Assembly: GCA_947504035.1 (NCBI GenBank)
Contig: CANNGA010000007.1
Span: forward strand, 62,001 to 126,000
DNA: 64,000 bases
From: an uncultured Flavobacteriaceae bacterium
GTDB lineage: Bacteria > Bacteroidota > Bacteroidia > Flavobacteriales > Flavobacteriaceae
Reading direction: 5' to 3'
Shown here piece after piece: positions 53,140 through 63,020 of this stretch (within the stretch, counting starts at the first letter, position 1; the number at the start of each line of letters is the position of its first letter). A model generated the notes under the pieces. The model was given only the letters and a program-made list of their open reading frames with translations, had not been told where the DNA came from and ran no database searches. A program made the translations under genes and the position numbers.

Positions 53140-55554
53140 ATGTTACAAAACTATTTTAAAATCGCGTGGCGGAATCTTATTAAAAATAAGGGCATTACTT
53201 TAATTCAAGTCCTAGGACTTACATTAGGTGTTGCAGTTTCTTTAGTTATTGTGCAATACGTGATGTTTGAGAAAAGCTATGATCGGTTTCATACAAAGTC
53301 GGAGCGTATTTTTAGAATCGCTCTCGATTTTTATAACGAAGGTAAATTAATAGATAAAGACGCTATGAATTACCCTCTTACGGGACCTGTAATGGCGCAA
53401 GACTTTCCTGAAGTAATAGCCTATACGCGTATTACACCAGAATATGATAAAGTCATACTAAAACTTGGAGATGCCATATTTGAAGAAACGAAAGTGTTTT
53501 ATGCCGATCCAAGTTTCTTTGATTTATTCGATTATTCATTTATACAAGGACAACCAACACAGGCCTTAAAAGGGCATAATAAAGTGGTGCTAACTCAAGC
53601 GTTGGCAGAAAAATATTTTGGACCTAAAACAAAATGGGCGGTCTCGCCTGTTGGTCAAACAATTCGTTTTAACAATGTAAAAGATCTTATAGTTTCTGGC
53701 ATTATTGAAGATGGTCCTAAAGCGACACATTTAAAGTTTAATGCCTTGATATCATTCGATACTTTCGTTTCTGAAAACCCATACATTAAGAATAATTGGG
53801 GTTGGAATGATTTTATAACTTATGTGCTTACTGTTCCAGGAACCACAAAAGTAGCCTTACAGTCAAAAATGACAGCCTTCGCTAATACGTATAAAGAAAA
53901 AAATCATGGTAATGTATTTGTGATTCAACCCTTAACTGATATTCACTTGCATTCGCATCAAAGTGATGAGCTTGAACCTGGAAGGAATAATGATATCGTG
54001 AATGCACTTGGTATTATCGCTTTAATAATTATTAGTATGGCGTGGATTAACTATATAAATCTTTCCACGTCTATAGCAGAAAAAAGAGCCAAAGAAATAG
54101 GAGTGCGAAAAGCAATTGGAGCAGGTAGAATTACACTTGTTTGCCAGTTTCTAACAGAAACATTTCTCATGAATTTAATTGCGGTGATAAGTGCTGTATG
54201 TATTGCTTATGTCTTATTACCTTATTTAGGCGCTTTATTGTATATACCCTTAACATTTACTTTAATAGCACAACCCCTATTCTGGTTAGCCTTATTGGTA
54301 TTGGTGTGTTTAGGAACATTACTTTCAGGGTTTTATCCCGCATTTGTTCTGTCTTCTTTTCGGCCTATGGATGTTTTAAAAGAGGCTTCAATAAAAATAT
54401 ATTCTAGGAATTTCCTTAGAAAGGGTTTGATAACATTTCAGTTTGCTATAGCTATTATTTTAATTGTAGGAACAATAACTGTGCATCAGCAAATAAATTA
54501 CATGCAACGTAAATCCTTAGGTTTTGAACTTGAAAAAAAGGTGGTTATTAATGCGCCTGGAATCGATTACGATACATCTACGTATCAGCATAAATACAAA
54601 GTGTTTAAAAACGCATTAGAACAAATCTCGGGAGTTGGGCTTACAACAGCGTCCTCCTCTGTACCAGGAGGGAATTTAGAATTTGAAGTAGCTGTTACAG
54701 GTGTTCGGTTGGAAGGAACTTCAAAGAAGGCGCAAAGAAGAGTTTGGGCTTTTAGTGTCGATGAAGCGTTTATAGATACCTATGCTCTGAAATTAATAGC
54801 GGGTAGAACATTTTCACCTAATGATACCGAAAAAATTATTATCAACAAAAGTGCCGTAAAACATTTAGGAGCACCTACTGTTGACGCCATTATTGGGAAG
54901 AAAATTCAGGGTTCGGGTCAGGAAATCATTGGAGTTGTTGAGGACTACCATCATCAATCTTTACAACACGAATTTTTACCAATGTTGATGGTGAAAAACT
55001 TTGATAACTTGCTCTACTATACTGTTAATATAGAACCATCATCTCCCACTCATGTTCAATCTGTTTTAGAACGCATAAAGACGGCTTGGAAAGATGTGTA
55101 TCCTAAAAATCCGTTTACTTATACGTTTTTAGAAGATCGATATAATAATCAATATCAATCCGATATACAGTTATTCAAAGCGTTTTCTTGGTTCTCGTTT
55201 CTTGCACTTTTTATTACAGGTCTAGGCTTATTAGGACTATCGTCTTACATCGTTATTAACAGAACTAAAGAAATAGGAGTACGTAAAGTGATGGGGGCTT
55301 CTATTCGACACATCATGTTTTTGCTCTCTAAAAATTATTTGTTTTTACTGGGACTCGCTTCACTCCCTGCAATTGCCTTGGCGTTTTATATGTCTAACCG
55401 TTGGTTAGAAGGCTTTGTGTGGCGTATAGAATTAGAGTTATGGCTGTTTGTTGTGCCTATACTTATAGTAGGAGGTATAGCATTGTTGGTTGTAAATGTC
55501 ATTTCGTTTAAAGCAGCAGTTAATAACCCTATAAAAAGCTTAAGAACGGAATAA
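53140..55554 (+). CDS. FtsX/MacB-like ABC permease 2
   Basis: This 804-residue protein has the same double FtsX layout as its neighbours. The N-terminus MLQNYFKIAWRNLIKNKG is the stereotyped leader of this family; coupling motifs are EIGVRKAIGAGR (about residue 317) and EIGVRKVMGASIRH near the C-terminus, and the protein ends NPIKSLRTE. The same ending is found in the permease at 60638. It lies 27 bases after permease 1. Confidence 0.85.
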   Translation: MLQNYFKIAWRNLIKNKGITLIQVLGLTLGVAVSLVIVQYVMFEKSYDRFHTKSERIFRIALDFYNEGKLIDKDAMNYPLTGPVMAQDFPEVIAYTRITPEYDKVILKLGDAIFEETKVFYADPSFFDLFDYSFIQGQPTQALKGHNKVVLTQALAEKYFGPKTKWAVSPVGQTIRFNNVKDLIVSGIIEDGPKATHLKFNALISFDTFVSENPYIKNNWGWNDFITYVLTVPGTTKVALQSKMTAFANTYKEKNHGNVFVIQPLTDIHLHSHQSDELEPGRNNDIVNALGIIALIIISMAWINYINLSTSIAEKRAKEIGVRKAIGAGRITLVCQFLTETFLMNLIAVISAVCIAYVLLPYLGALLYIPLTFTLIAQPLFWLALLVLVCLGTLLSGFYPAFVLSSFRPMDVLKEASIKIYSRNFLRKGLITFQFAIAIILIVGTITVHQQINYMQRKSLGFELEKKVVINAPGIDYDTSTYQHKYKVFKNALEQISGVGLTTASSSVPGGNLEFEVAVTGVRLEGTSKKAQRRVWAFSVDEAFIDTYALKLIAGRTFSPNDTEKIIINKSAVKHLGAPTVDAIIGKKIQGSGQEIIGVVEDYHHQSLQHEFLPMLMVKNFDNLLYYTVNIEPSSPTHVQSVLERIKTAWKDVYPKNPFTYTFLEDRYNNQYQSDIQLFKAFSWFSFLALFITGLGLLGLSSYIVINRTKEIGVRKVMGASIRHIMFLLSKNYLFLLGLASLPAIALAFYMSNRWLEGFVWRIELELWLFVVPILIVGGIALLVVNVISFKAAVNNPIKSLRTE

Positions 55555-55584
55555 GACATCATATCAATTAAAAAACGAATACTT

Positions 55585-58026
55585 ATGTTACGAAACTATT
55601 TTAAAATCGCGTGGCGGAATCTCGTAAAAAATAAAAGTTATTCTACGATTAACACTGTAGGGCTTTGTTTAGGTTTTGCAAGTTGTATTTTGCTTTTGGG
55701 CTATGTTAATTTTGAAACCTCTTACGAAAATCATCTTGGAAATGCAGACCAGATCTACAGAGTAGTTACAGAGCGGTATGTTAATAACGCATTGGTTTAT
55801 GAAGGTGCGAAAGGCCCAAATAGGCTTGCGCAAGTAGCGCCTGTAGATATACCAGGTGTAGACTATGCAACAAATACCTACCACGAGTTGTGTTTGATCC
55901 ATACTCAGGATAAGAAGCTCGCAAACCAACGGGTAAGCTGGGTTAGTAAGGATTTCTTAAAGGTTTTTAAGGATGTTCTTATAGCGGGGAATCCTGATAC
56001 GGCATTAGAAGGCCCTTTAAAAATGGTACTCACAGTTTCTAGAGCAAAACTATTATTTGGAGATGAAGACCCTATAGGTAAGGTGGTGAAATTGAATGAA
56101 GACTTGCCTTTTGTGGTTACAGGTATTGTAAAAGATACACCAGAGCAAACGCATTTAAAATATGGGTTTTTAGCCAGTATAGATACCTTTGTGTATTATT
56201 GGGGAGGAACAGCAAAAGGGAGATGGACGGGTAATAGCGTGTATGCTTATCTTTCTATAAAGGAAGATGTAAGCCCAGAAACTGTAAATCAGGCTTTAAA
56301 CCAATTAGCGTTAAAACACGTTAATCCAAAAACCAATGGCGGTAAACGCTTAGCGTTTGCCATGCAACCTATAAAAGAGATCCATTTAACATCTAATTTT
56401 GCGGACGAATTAGAAATTAATGGCAATCTTAATCAAATTTATATCTTAATAGGTATTGGGGTGGCCATTTTACTTATCGTTTTTATTAATTTCATCAATC
56501 TAAGCATTGCACTCTCATTAAAACGTGTTAAAAACATTGGCGTAAGAAAAACGCTTGGCGCGACAGAACGTCAGCTTAAAGTGCAATTTTTTCTAGAAGC
56601 TTTTCTCTTAAATGCAATAGCATTACTCCTTTCTATTATTACAGTGTATTTGTGCCTTTCCTTTTTAGAACAGCTATTTCAAATCACTTGTGATTTTGGG
56701 TTTCTTTTAGCGCTTAAATTTTGGGGCTATGCGCTATTGTTTTTTATAGTAAGCATTGTTTTAGTTGGTTTTTATCCTGCGACAATCCTGTCTTCTTTTA
56801 ATCCTATAACCGCAATTAAAGGCCAACTAATTGCGGGTAAGTCTGGAAATAATAAGGTTAGAAAGGTACTGCTTACATTTCAATTTGTAGCGTCTATATT
56901 TCTTACCATAGGGGCTTTTGTGGTCTATCAGCAAATTCATTTTATGGAGAATTTTAATCTGGGTATCAATACTGAACAGGTGCTAGCCATACAAGGCCCA
57001 AATACTTTAAATAAATCATGGTCAGATCATGAAGGTATGGCCGAAAAGAAGCGAAGATATCGTTTGTTTAGAGAAGAGGTCATTAAAAATGCAGATGTAG
57101 AGCTTATGGGGAGCTGTTTAAAAGTGCCTGGACAAGAACCGATTAGTATTATGGACTGGGTAACGCTTAAAGCTACCGGAGAAAGAAAAGATGGACGAAT
57201 TGAAATGCGTTATATCGACGAAGGTTTTTTGCCTACTTATAATGCGCGTTTTGTAGCAGGTGAAAATTTTAAAATGAGAGTGGACACTACAAACCCAAAG
57301 GAAGAAATTATAATTAACGAAAAAACAAGTCAATTTTTAGGATTTAAAACACCAGAAGAAGCCATTGGAGAAGAGGTTAAAAAGTGGAAGCGTAATTTCG
57401 TAATTAAAGGTGTCGTGGCAGATTTTCATGTAAAATCATTATCAGAACCTATAAATCCTGTGTTTTTTGTGAATAAGCATCCTCATGAGTTTGGGTATTT
57501 CGTGGCTAAATTACATACCAGTCGGATAGAGCGTTCGTTACAAGTGATGGCATCGAAATGGGAGGCAATTTATCCAGAAGACCCATTTATAACTTTTTTT
57601 TCAGACGATTATTTTAATCAGCAATATATCAAACACAGGCAGTTTGGTAGTATTTTTAATGCACTAACATTTTTAGCCATACTTATAGCGAATTTAGGGC
57701 TAATTGCCATGGTGTCTTTGTCGACTTCGGCAAAATTAAAGGAGATTAGTGTCAGGCGTATCATAGGTGCTAAAGTAAGGGATGTACTCGTACTTGTTTC
57801 TGAGGAATTTGTAAAACTTATAGTTGTAGCCGCACTTATAGCAGTGCCTGTATCTTGGTATTTTTTAAAGGACTGGCTAAATGGATTTGCTTACCGCATT
57901 AATTTAAATCTAGCAGCGATGTTGTTGGGCGTGCTATTTGTTTTTAGCGTCGCGTTTATAAACATAAGCTATTTTGTGTTTAAAGCCTTAAGAAGTAACC
58001 CTTCAGAAGTTTTAAAGGAGGATTAA
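55585..58026 (+). CDS. FtsX/MacB-like ABC permease 3 (tandem pair, first copy)
   Basis: This 813-residue double FtsX permease starts MLRNYFKIAWRNLVKNKSYS and ends NPSEVLKED. Coupling motifs are NIGVRKTLGATERQ and EISVRRIIGAKVRD. It is about nine-tenths identical to the next gene, with the same length and near-identical DNA over most of the gene, so the pair arose by recent tandem duplication. Differences cluster near residues 85-115, 200-215, 515-545 and 575-585, in the periplasmic parts. Confidence 0.85.
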   Translation: MLRNYFKIAWRNLVKNKSYSTINTVGLCLGFASCILLLGYVNFETSYENHLGNADQIYRVVTERYVNNALVYEGAKGPNRLAQVAPVDIPGVDYATNTYHELCLIHTQDKKLANQRVSWVSKDFLKVFKDVLIAGNPDTALEGPLKMVLTVSRAKLLFGDEDPIGKVVKLNEDLPFVVTGIVKDTPEQTHLKYGFLASIDTFVYYWGGTAKGRWTGNSVYAYLSIKEDVSPETVNQALNQLALKHVNPKTNGGKRLAFAMQPIKEIHLTSNFADELEINGNLNQIYILIGIGVAILLIVFINFINLSIALSLKRVKNIGVRKTLGATERQLKVQFFLEAFLLNAIALLLSIITVYLCLSFLEQLFQITCDFGFLLALKFWGYALLFFIVSIVLVGFYPATILSSFNPITAIKGQLIAGKSGNNKVRKVLLTFQFVASIFLTIGAFVVYQQIHFMENFNLGINTEQVLAIQGPNTLNKSWSDHEGMAEKKRRYRLFREEVIKNADVELMGSCLKVPGQEPISIMDWVTLKATGERKDGRIEMRYIDEGFLPTYNARFVAGENFKMRVDTTNPKEEIIINEKTSQFLGFKTPEEAIGEEVKKWKRNFVIKGVVADFHVKSLSEPINPVFFVNKHPHEFGYFVAKLHTSRIERSLQVMASKWEAIYPEDPFITFFSDDYFNQQYIKHRQFGSIFNALTFLAILIANLGLIAMVSLSTSAKLKEISVRRIIGAKVRDVLVLVSEEFVKLIVVAALIAVPVSWYFLKDWLNGFAYRINLNLAAMLLGVLFVFSVAFINISYFVFKALRSNPSEVLKED

Positions 58027-58100
58027 TATAAGGCAGAGGGCTATCAACCCTTTGTTAGAGAATTATATCATAGGATTTATCAATCAAAAAACGAATTTTT

Positions 58101-60542
58101 ATGTTAGGGAACTATTTTAAAATCGCATGGCGAAACCTAGTAAATAATAAGAGTTATTCTACGATTAATACTGTAGGACTTTGTTTAGGTTTTGCAAGTT
58201 GTATTTTGCTTTTGGGTTATGTTAATTTTGAAACCTCTTACGAAAATCATCTTGGAAATGCAGATCAGATCTACAGAGTAGTTACAGAGCGATATGTTAA
58301 TAACGCATTGGTTTATGAAGGGGCAAAAGGTCCAAATAGGCTTGCGCAAATAGCACCTGCAGATATACCAGGTGTAGACTATGCGATTAACAACTTTTAC
58401 GATTTGTGTTTGATACGTACAGAAGATAAGAAACTCGCAAATCAATGGGTCTGTTGGGTGGGTAAAGACTTCTTAAAGGTTTTTAAGGATGTTCTTATAG
58501 CAGGGAATCCAGACACAGCATTAGAGGGGCCTTTAAAAATGGTGCTCACAGCTTCTAGAGCAAAATTATTATTTGGAGATGAAGACCCAATAGGTAAGGT
58601 GGTGAAACTGAATGAAGACTTGCCTTTTGTGGTTACAGGTATTGTAAAAGATACACCAGAGCAAACGCATTTAAAATATGGGTTTTTAACCAGTATAGAT
58701 ACTTTTGTGAAATATGGGTGGACCTCAGCAAAAGGACGCTGGACGGGTAATAGCGTCTATGCTTATCTTTCTATAAAGGAAGATGTAAGCCCAGAAACTG
58801 TAAATCAGGCTTTAAACCAATTAGCACTAAAACACGTTAATCCAAAAACCAATGGCGGTAAACGCTTAGCGTTTACTATGCAGCCTATAAAAGAGATCCA
58901 TTTAACATCTAATTTTGCGGACGAACTAGAAATTAATGGCAGCCTTAATCAAATTTATATTCTAATTGGTATTGGGGTGGCCATTTTATTCATTGTTTTT
59001 ATTAATTTCATCAACCTAAGTATTGCACTTTCATTAAAACGCGTTAAAAACATTGGCGTAAGAAAAACACTTGGTGCGACAGAACGACAGCTTAAAGTGC
59101 AATTTTTTCTAGAAGCTTTTCTTTTAAATGCTATAGCATTACTCCTTTCTATTCTTGTAGTGTGTTTGTGTCTTCCTTTTTTAGAACAGTTATTTCAAAT
59201 CACTTGTGATTTTGGGTTTCTTTTAGCCCCCAAATTTTGGGGCTATGCGTTATTGTTTTTTATAGCAAGTATTGTTTTAGTTGGTTTTTATCCTGCGACA
59301 ATCCTGTCTTCTTTTAATCCTATAACCGCAATTAAAGGCCAACTAGTAGCTGGAAAATCAGAGAATACGAATGTTAAAAAGGTACTGCTTACATTTCAAT
59401 TTGTAGCGTCTATATTTCTTACCATAGGGGCTTTTGTCGTCTACCAACAAATTCATTTTATGGAGAATTTTAATCTGGGTATCAATACCGAACAGGTGTT
59501 AGCCATACAAGGCCCAAACACTCTAAATAAATTATGGTCAGATCATGAAGGCATGGCCGAAAAGCAGAGAAGGTACCGCTTATTTAGGGAAGAGGTCATT
59601 AAAAATACAGCTATAGAAGTTATGGGTACCTGCTTAAAAGTCCCTGGGCAAGAACCGAGACATATCACAGAATGGGTGACGCTTAAGGCTACCGGAGAAA
59701 GAAAAGATGGACGAATTGAAATGCGTTATATCGACGAAGGTTTTCTGCCTACTTATGATGCACGTTTTTTAGCAGGTGAAAATTTTAAAAAACAAGAGGT
59801 TACCACAAGTCGTAAGGAAGAGATTATAATTAATGAAAAAACGAGCCGCTTCTTAGGGTTTAAAACACCAGAAGACGCTATTGGAGAGATCGTTAAAAAG
59901 TGGAAACGTGGTTTTGTAATTAAAGGTGTCGTTGCAGATTTTCATGTAAAATCATTATCAGAACCTATAAGTCCTGTATTTTTTGTGAATAAGCATCCTC
60001 ATGAGTCTGGGTATTTCGTGGCTAAATTGCATACCCATCAAATAGAGCGCTCATTAGAAGTGATGGCGTCAAAATGGAATGCGATTTATCCAGAAGATCC
60101 ATTTGTAACTTTTTTTTCAGACGATTATTTTAATAAGCAGTATATCAAACACAAACAGTTTGGTAGCATTTTTAATGCGCTAACACTTCTAGCCATACTT
60201 ATAGCGAATTTAGGGCTAATCGCCATGGTGTCTTTGTCGACTTCGGCAAAACTAAAGGAGATTAGTATCAGGCGTATTATAGGTGCTAAAGTAAGGGATG
60301 TACTTGTGCTTGTTTCTGAGGAATTTGTAAAACTTATAGTTGTAGCCGCACTTGTAGCAGTGCCTGTATCTTGGTATTTTTTAAAGGACTGGCTAAATGG
60401 GTTTGCTTACCGCATTAATTTAAATCTAACAGCGATGTTGGTGGGCGTACTGCTTGTTTTTAGCATTGCATTTATAAACATAGGTTATTTTGTGTTTAGA
60501 GCTTTAAGAAGTAATCCTTCAGAAATTTTAAAAGAGGATTAA
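58101..60542 (+). CDS. FtsX/MacB-like ABC permease 4 (tandem pair, second copy)
   Basis: This 813-residue near-copy of the preceding permease starts MLGNYFKIAWRNLVNNKSYS and ends NPSEILKED. Membrane segments and coupling helices are almost unchanged; replacements concentrate in periplasmic loops, for example DYAINNFYDLCLIRTED against DYATNTYHELCLIHTQD. That pattern suggests either drift in unconstrained loops or adaptation to a different substrate. It lies 74 bases after copy 1, with a similar leader sequence before the ATG. Confidence 0.85.
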   Translation: MLGNYFKIAWRNLVNNKSYSTINTVGLCLGFASCILLLGYVNFETSYENHLGNADQIYRVVTERYVNNALVYEGAKGPNRLAQIAPADIPGVDYAINNFYDLCLIRTEDKKLANQWVCWVGKDFLKVFKDVLIAGNPDTALEGPLKMVLTASRAKLLFGDEDPIGKVVKLNEDLPFVVTGIVKDTPEQTHLKYGFLTSIDTFVKYGWTSAKGRWTGNSVYAYLSIKEDVSPETVNQALNQLALKHVNPKTNGGKRLAFTMQPIKEIHLTSNFADELEINGSLNQIYILIGIGVAILFIVFINFINLSIALSLKRVKNIGVRKTLGATERQLKVQFFLEAFLLNAIALLLSILVVCLCLPFLEQLFQITCDFGFLLAPKFWGYALLFFIASIVLVGFYPATILSSFNPITAIKGQLVAGKSENTNVKKVLLTFQFVASIFLTIGAFVVYQQIHFMENFNLGINTEQVLAIQGPNTLNKLWSDHEGMAEKQRRYRLFREEVIKNTAIEVMGTCLKVPGQEPRHITEWVTLKATGERKDGRIEMRYIDEGFLPTYDARFLAGENFKKQEVTTSRKEEIIINEKTSRFLGFKTPEDAIGEIVKKWKRGFVIKGVVADFHVKSLSEPISPVFFVNKHPHESGYFVAKLHTHQIERSLEVMASKWNAIYPEDPFVTFFSDDYFNKQYIKHKQFGSIFNALTLLAILIANLGLIAMVSLSTSAKLKEISIRRIIGAKVRDVLVLVSEEFVKLIVVAALVAVPVSWYFLKDWLNGFAYRINLNLTAMLVGVLLVFSIAFINIGYFVFRALRSNPSEILKED

Positions 60543-60637
60543 TATAGAAAAAAGGGTGACGTTAACCCTGTGAAAGCGAAGGTGTAATTCATCAAAAAAG
60601 AACCGTATAATAGAATTCATCAATCAAAAAAACACTC

Positions 60638-62992
60638 ATGCTAAGACATAATTTGTTACTTTTTTTTAGAAATTTAAAGAAAGATAGAAAAACCTTTCTC
60701 ATTAATATTACAGGACTGTCTACGGGATTGGCTTGTGTGTTGTTTATTTATTTATGGGTTTCTGATGAAACGGCCATAGATAAATTTCACGAAACAGATG
60801 CGCATCTCTATCAATTAATGTCTAACTACTCAGATGCCAGTGGGATTCATACCTGGAATGGAGTGCCAGGGCTTTTATTAGAAGAGATACAAACCGCAAT
60901 CCCTGAAGTGTCTCATGTGGTCGCAAGTACAGGAATAGAGACGTTTACATTAGCGATAGATAAGACGGTCTTAAAATCTAAAGGAAAGTTTGTGAGTAAA
61001 GATTTTTTCGATGTCTTTTCTTATCCGCTAGCGAAAGGAGATCTTAAAACAGCATTATCAAAAAAAACAGGGATTGTAATTACCGAAGCGTTAGCACAAC
61101 GTCTCTTTAAATCTACAGATGTGATAGGTCGAACTGTAGATTGGAGTATTGCAGATACCTCTCAAATGTTAGAGGTTACAGGCGTTATGAAAAATCTCCC
61201 TTCACATACCTCAGATAAATTTGATTTTGTAATGTCTTGGAACTATTATCATGACGACTTAATTAGTTATAAAAACTGGGATAATTACTACGGAAGAATA
61301 GCACTGGTAACACATAAAAATACAGATATTAAAGCAGTGTCATCTAAAATAGATGCCATTTTTAAAGCAAAAAGTAATAATGCTAATGTTTCACTGTTTC
61401 TAACAAAATATTCAGACCAATATTTACATAATGTCTATGAAGGCGGAAAGGTGTCTGGGGGTAGGATTGCATACGTTACACTGTTTTCAATAGTGGCTTT
61501 ATTTGTTTTATGTATTGCTTGTATTAACTTTATAAATCTATCTACAGCTAAAGCTTCGCATAGAGCTAAAGAAATAGGCGCTAAAAAAACGTTTGGAGCA
61601 TCACGAAAGTCTTTAATAGGACAATACTTTATAGAATCTATTTTATTAAGCGCATTTTCTTTACTATTAGCTATCTTTTTAGTGTTTATCTTTTTACCAC
61701 AATTTAATGCCTTAACAGCTAAAGATTTGTCCTTAAGTTTTACAGGATCATTTTTGATGTTTCTTATAGGAGTAGTTGTGGTTGTAGGTCTATTGTCGGG
61801 AAGTTATCCTGCATTATACCTTTCTCGATTTAACGTTATAAAAGCCATGAAGGGGGCTGTAAGTTCTACACGAAAGGACGAGTGGAGACGACAAACGTTA
61901 GTGGTAACACAGTTTACGCTTTCAATTATTTTAATAGTCGCTGTTATTGTTATTGATGAGCAAATGGAATACATCCATACTAAAAATTTAGGCTTTAATA
62001 ATGACAATGTTATTTATTTTGAGCGTGACGGTAGGTTGCGTACTCAAACCGAACAATTCATAGCGGCGTTGAAAAATGAAGAGGGTGTAAAAGCTGTATC
62101 GCATTCTAGTTTTGCTTTTGGAGGTAATAGTACTACAGGAGGTGTACATTGGCCTGGTAAAACAGAAAAAGATCGCGTACAGTTTTGGGAAATAAAATCG
62201 GGCTATGGGTCTTTAAATCTTTTGGACTTTGAGTTGTTAGAAGGTCGAGATTTCTCGAATTCGTTTGCTTCAGATAAAAATGGAGTTATTGTTAATGAAA
62301 CAGCTGTGGCGGCAATGGGTATGACGCATCCCATTGGAAAAACGATAAGACACTATTCTGGTAAAAAGCAAATCGTTGGAGTTGTTAAAGATTTTAATTT
62401 AACGTCTCTGCATACAGAAATTGAACCCGTAATTTTCTTGTGCAAGCCCCAAAGCACAGATTTTATCTTGGTTAAATTGAACAATGGGATGACATCTAAA
62501 GCTATTGCACGCGTACAAGAGCTGTATTCTAAATTTAACCCTAATGCTCCCTTTAAGTTTAAGTTTCTAGATGAGGATTACCAAGCCTTATATACTTCAG
62601 AAACGCGTGTAGCAAATTTATCGATGTGTTTTGCAGGCCTTGCGATATTAATTTCTTGTTTAGGCTTGTTGGGATTAGCGGCATATACGGCAGAAACTAG
62701 AAAAAAAGAGATAGGCATCCGTAAGGTGTTAGGCTCTAGTGCATTTGCCATAATTAAAATGTTAACCAGTGATTTCTCAAAAATGGTCATAGCAGCCATT
62801 TGTATTGCACTGCCTATAAGTTATTTTTTCTCAAAAAATTGGTTAGATGCTTTTGCGTATCGCATTGAATTAAAGTGGTGGTATTTTATAAGCGCAGGCT
62901 TATTAGCCTTAGTTATTTCTTGGCTTACTGTAGGATTTCAAACGTTTAAAGCCGCTGTAGCAAACCCTATAAAAAGTTTAAGAACAGAATAA
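60638..62992 (+). CDS. FtsX/MacB-like ABC permease 5
   Basis: This 784-residue permease starts MLRHNLLLFFRNLKKDRKTF, which places it in a different subgroup from permeases 2-4 although the end NPIKSLRTE matches permease 2. Coupling motifs are EIGAKKTFGASRKS (near residue 313) and EIGIRKVLGSSAFA (near 695). The eight-helix double layout is kept. It lies 95 bases after the tandem pair. Confidence 0.85.
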   Translation: MLRHNLLLFFRNLKKDRKTFLINITGLSTGLACVLFIYLWVSDETAIDKFHETDAHLYQLMSNYSDASGIHTWNGVPGLLLEEIQTAIPEVSHVVASTGIETFTLAIDKTVLKSKGKFVSKDFFDVFSYPLAKGDLKTALSKKTGIVITEALAQRLFKSTDVIGRTVDWSIADTSQMLEVTGVMKNLPSHTSDKFDFVMSWNYYHDDLISYKNWDNYYGRIALVTHKNTDIKAVSSKIDAIFKAKSNNANVSLFLTKYSDQYLHNVYEGGKVSGGRIAYVTLFSIVALFVLCIACINFINLSTAKASHRAKEIGAKKTFGASRKSLIGQYFIESILLSAFSLLLAIFLVFIFLPQFNALTAKDLSLSFTGSFLMFLIGVVVVVGLLSGSYPALYLSRFNVIKAMKGAVSSTRKDEWRRQTLVVTQFTLSIILIVAVIVIDEQMEYIHTKNLGFNNDNVIYFERDGRLRTQTEQFIAALKNEEGVKAVSHSSFAFGGNSTTGGVHWPGKTEKDRVQFWEIKSGYGSLNLLDFELLEGRDFSNSFASDKNGVIVNETAVAAMGMTHPIGKTIRHYSGKKQIVGVVKDFNLTSLHTEIEPVIFLCKPQSTDFILVKLNNGMTSKAIARVQELYSKFNPNAPFKFKFLDEDYQALYTSETRVANLSMCFAGLAILISCLGLLGLAAYTAETRKKEIGIRKVLGSSAFAIIKMLTSDFSKMVIAAICIALPISYFFSKNWLDAFAYRIELKWWYFISAGLLALVISWLTVGFQTFKAAVANPIKSLRTE

Positions 62993-63020
62993 ATCATCAC
63001 ATCAATTAAAATATAAAACC

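Larger units (their letters stand above)
55585..60542 (+). repeat. Direct tandem duplication of a 2.4-kb permease gene
   Basis: The genes at 55585-58026 and 58101-60542 are equal in length and mostly identical in DNA over their whole extent. The duplicated unit includes the leader ending ATCAA-TCAAAAAACGAAT before each ATG. Confidence 0.9.
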
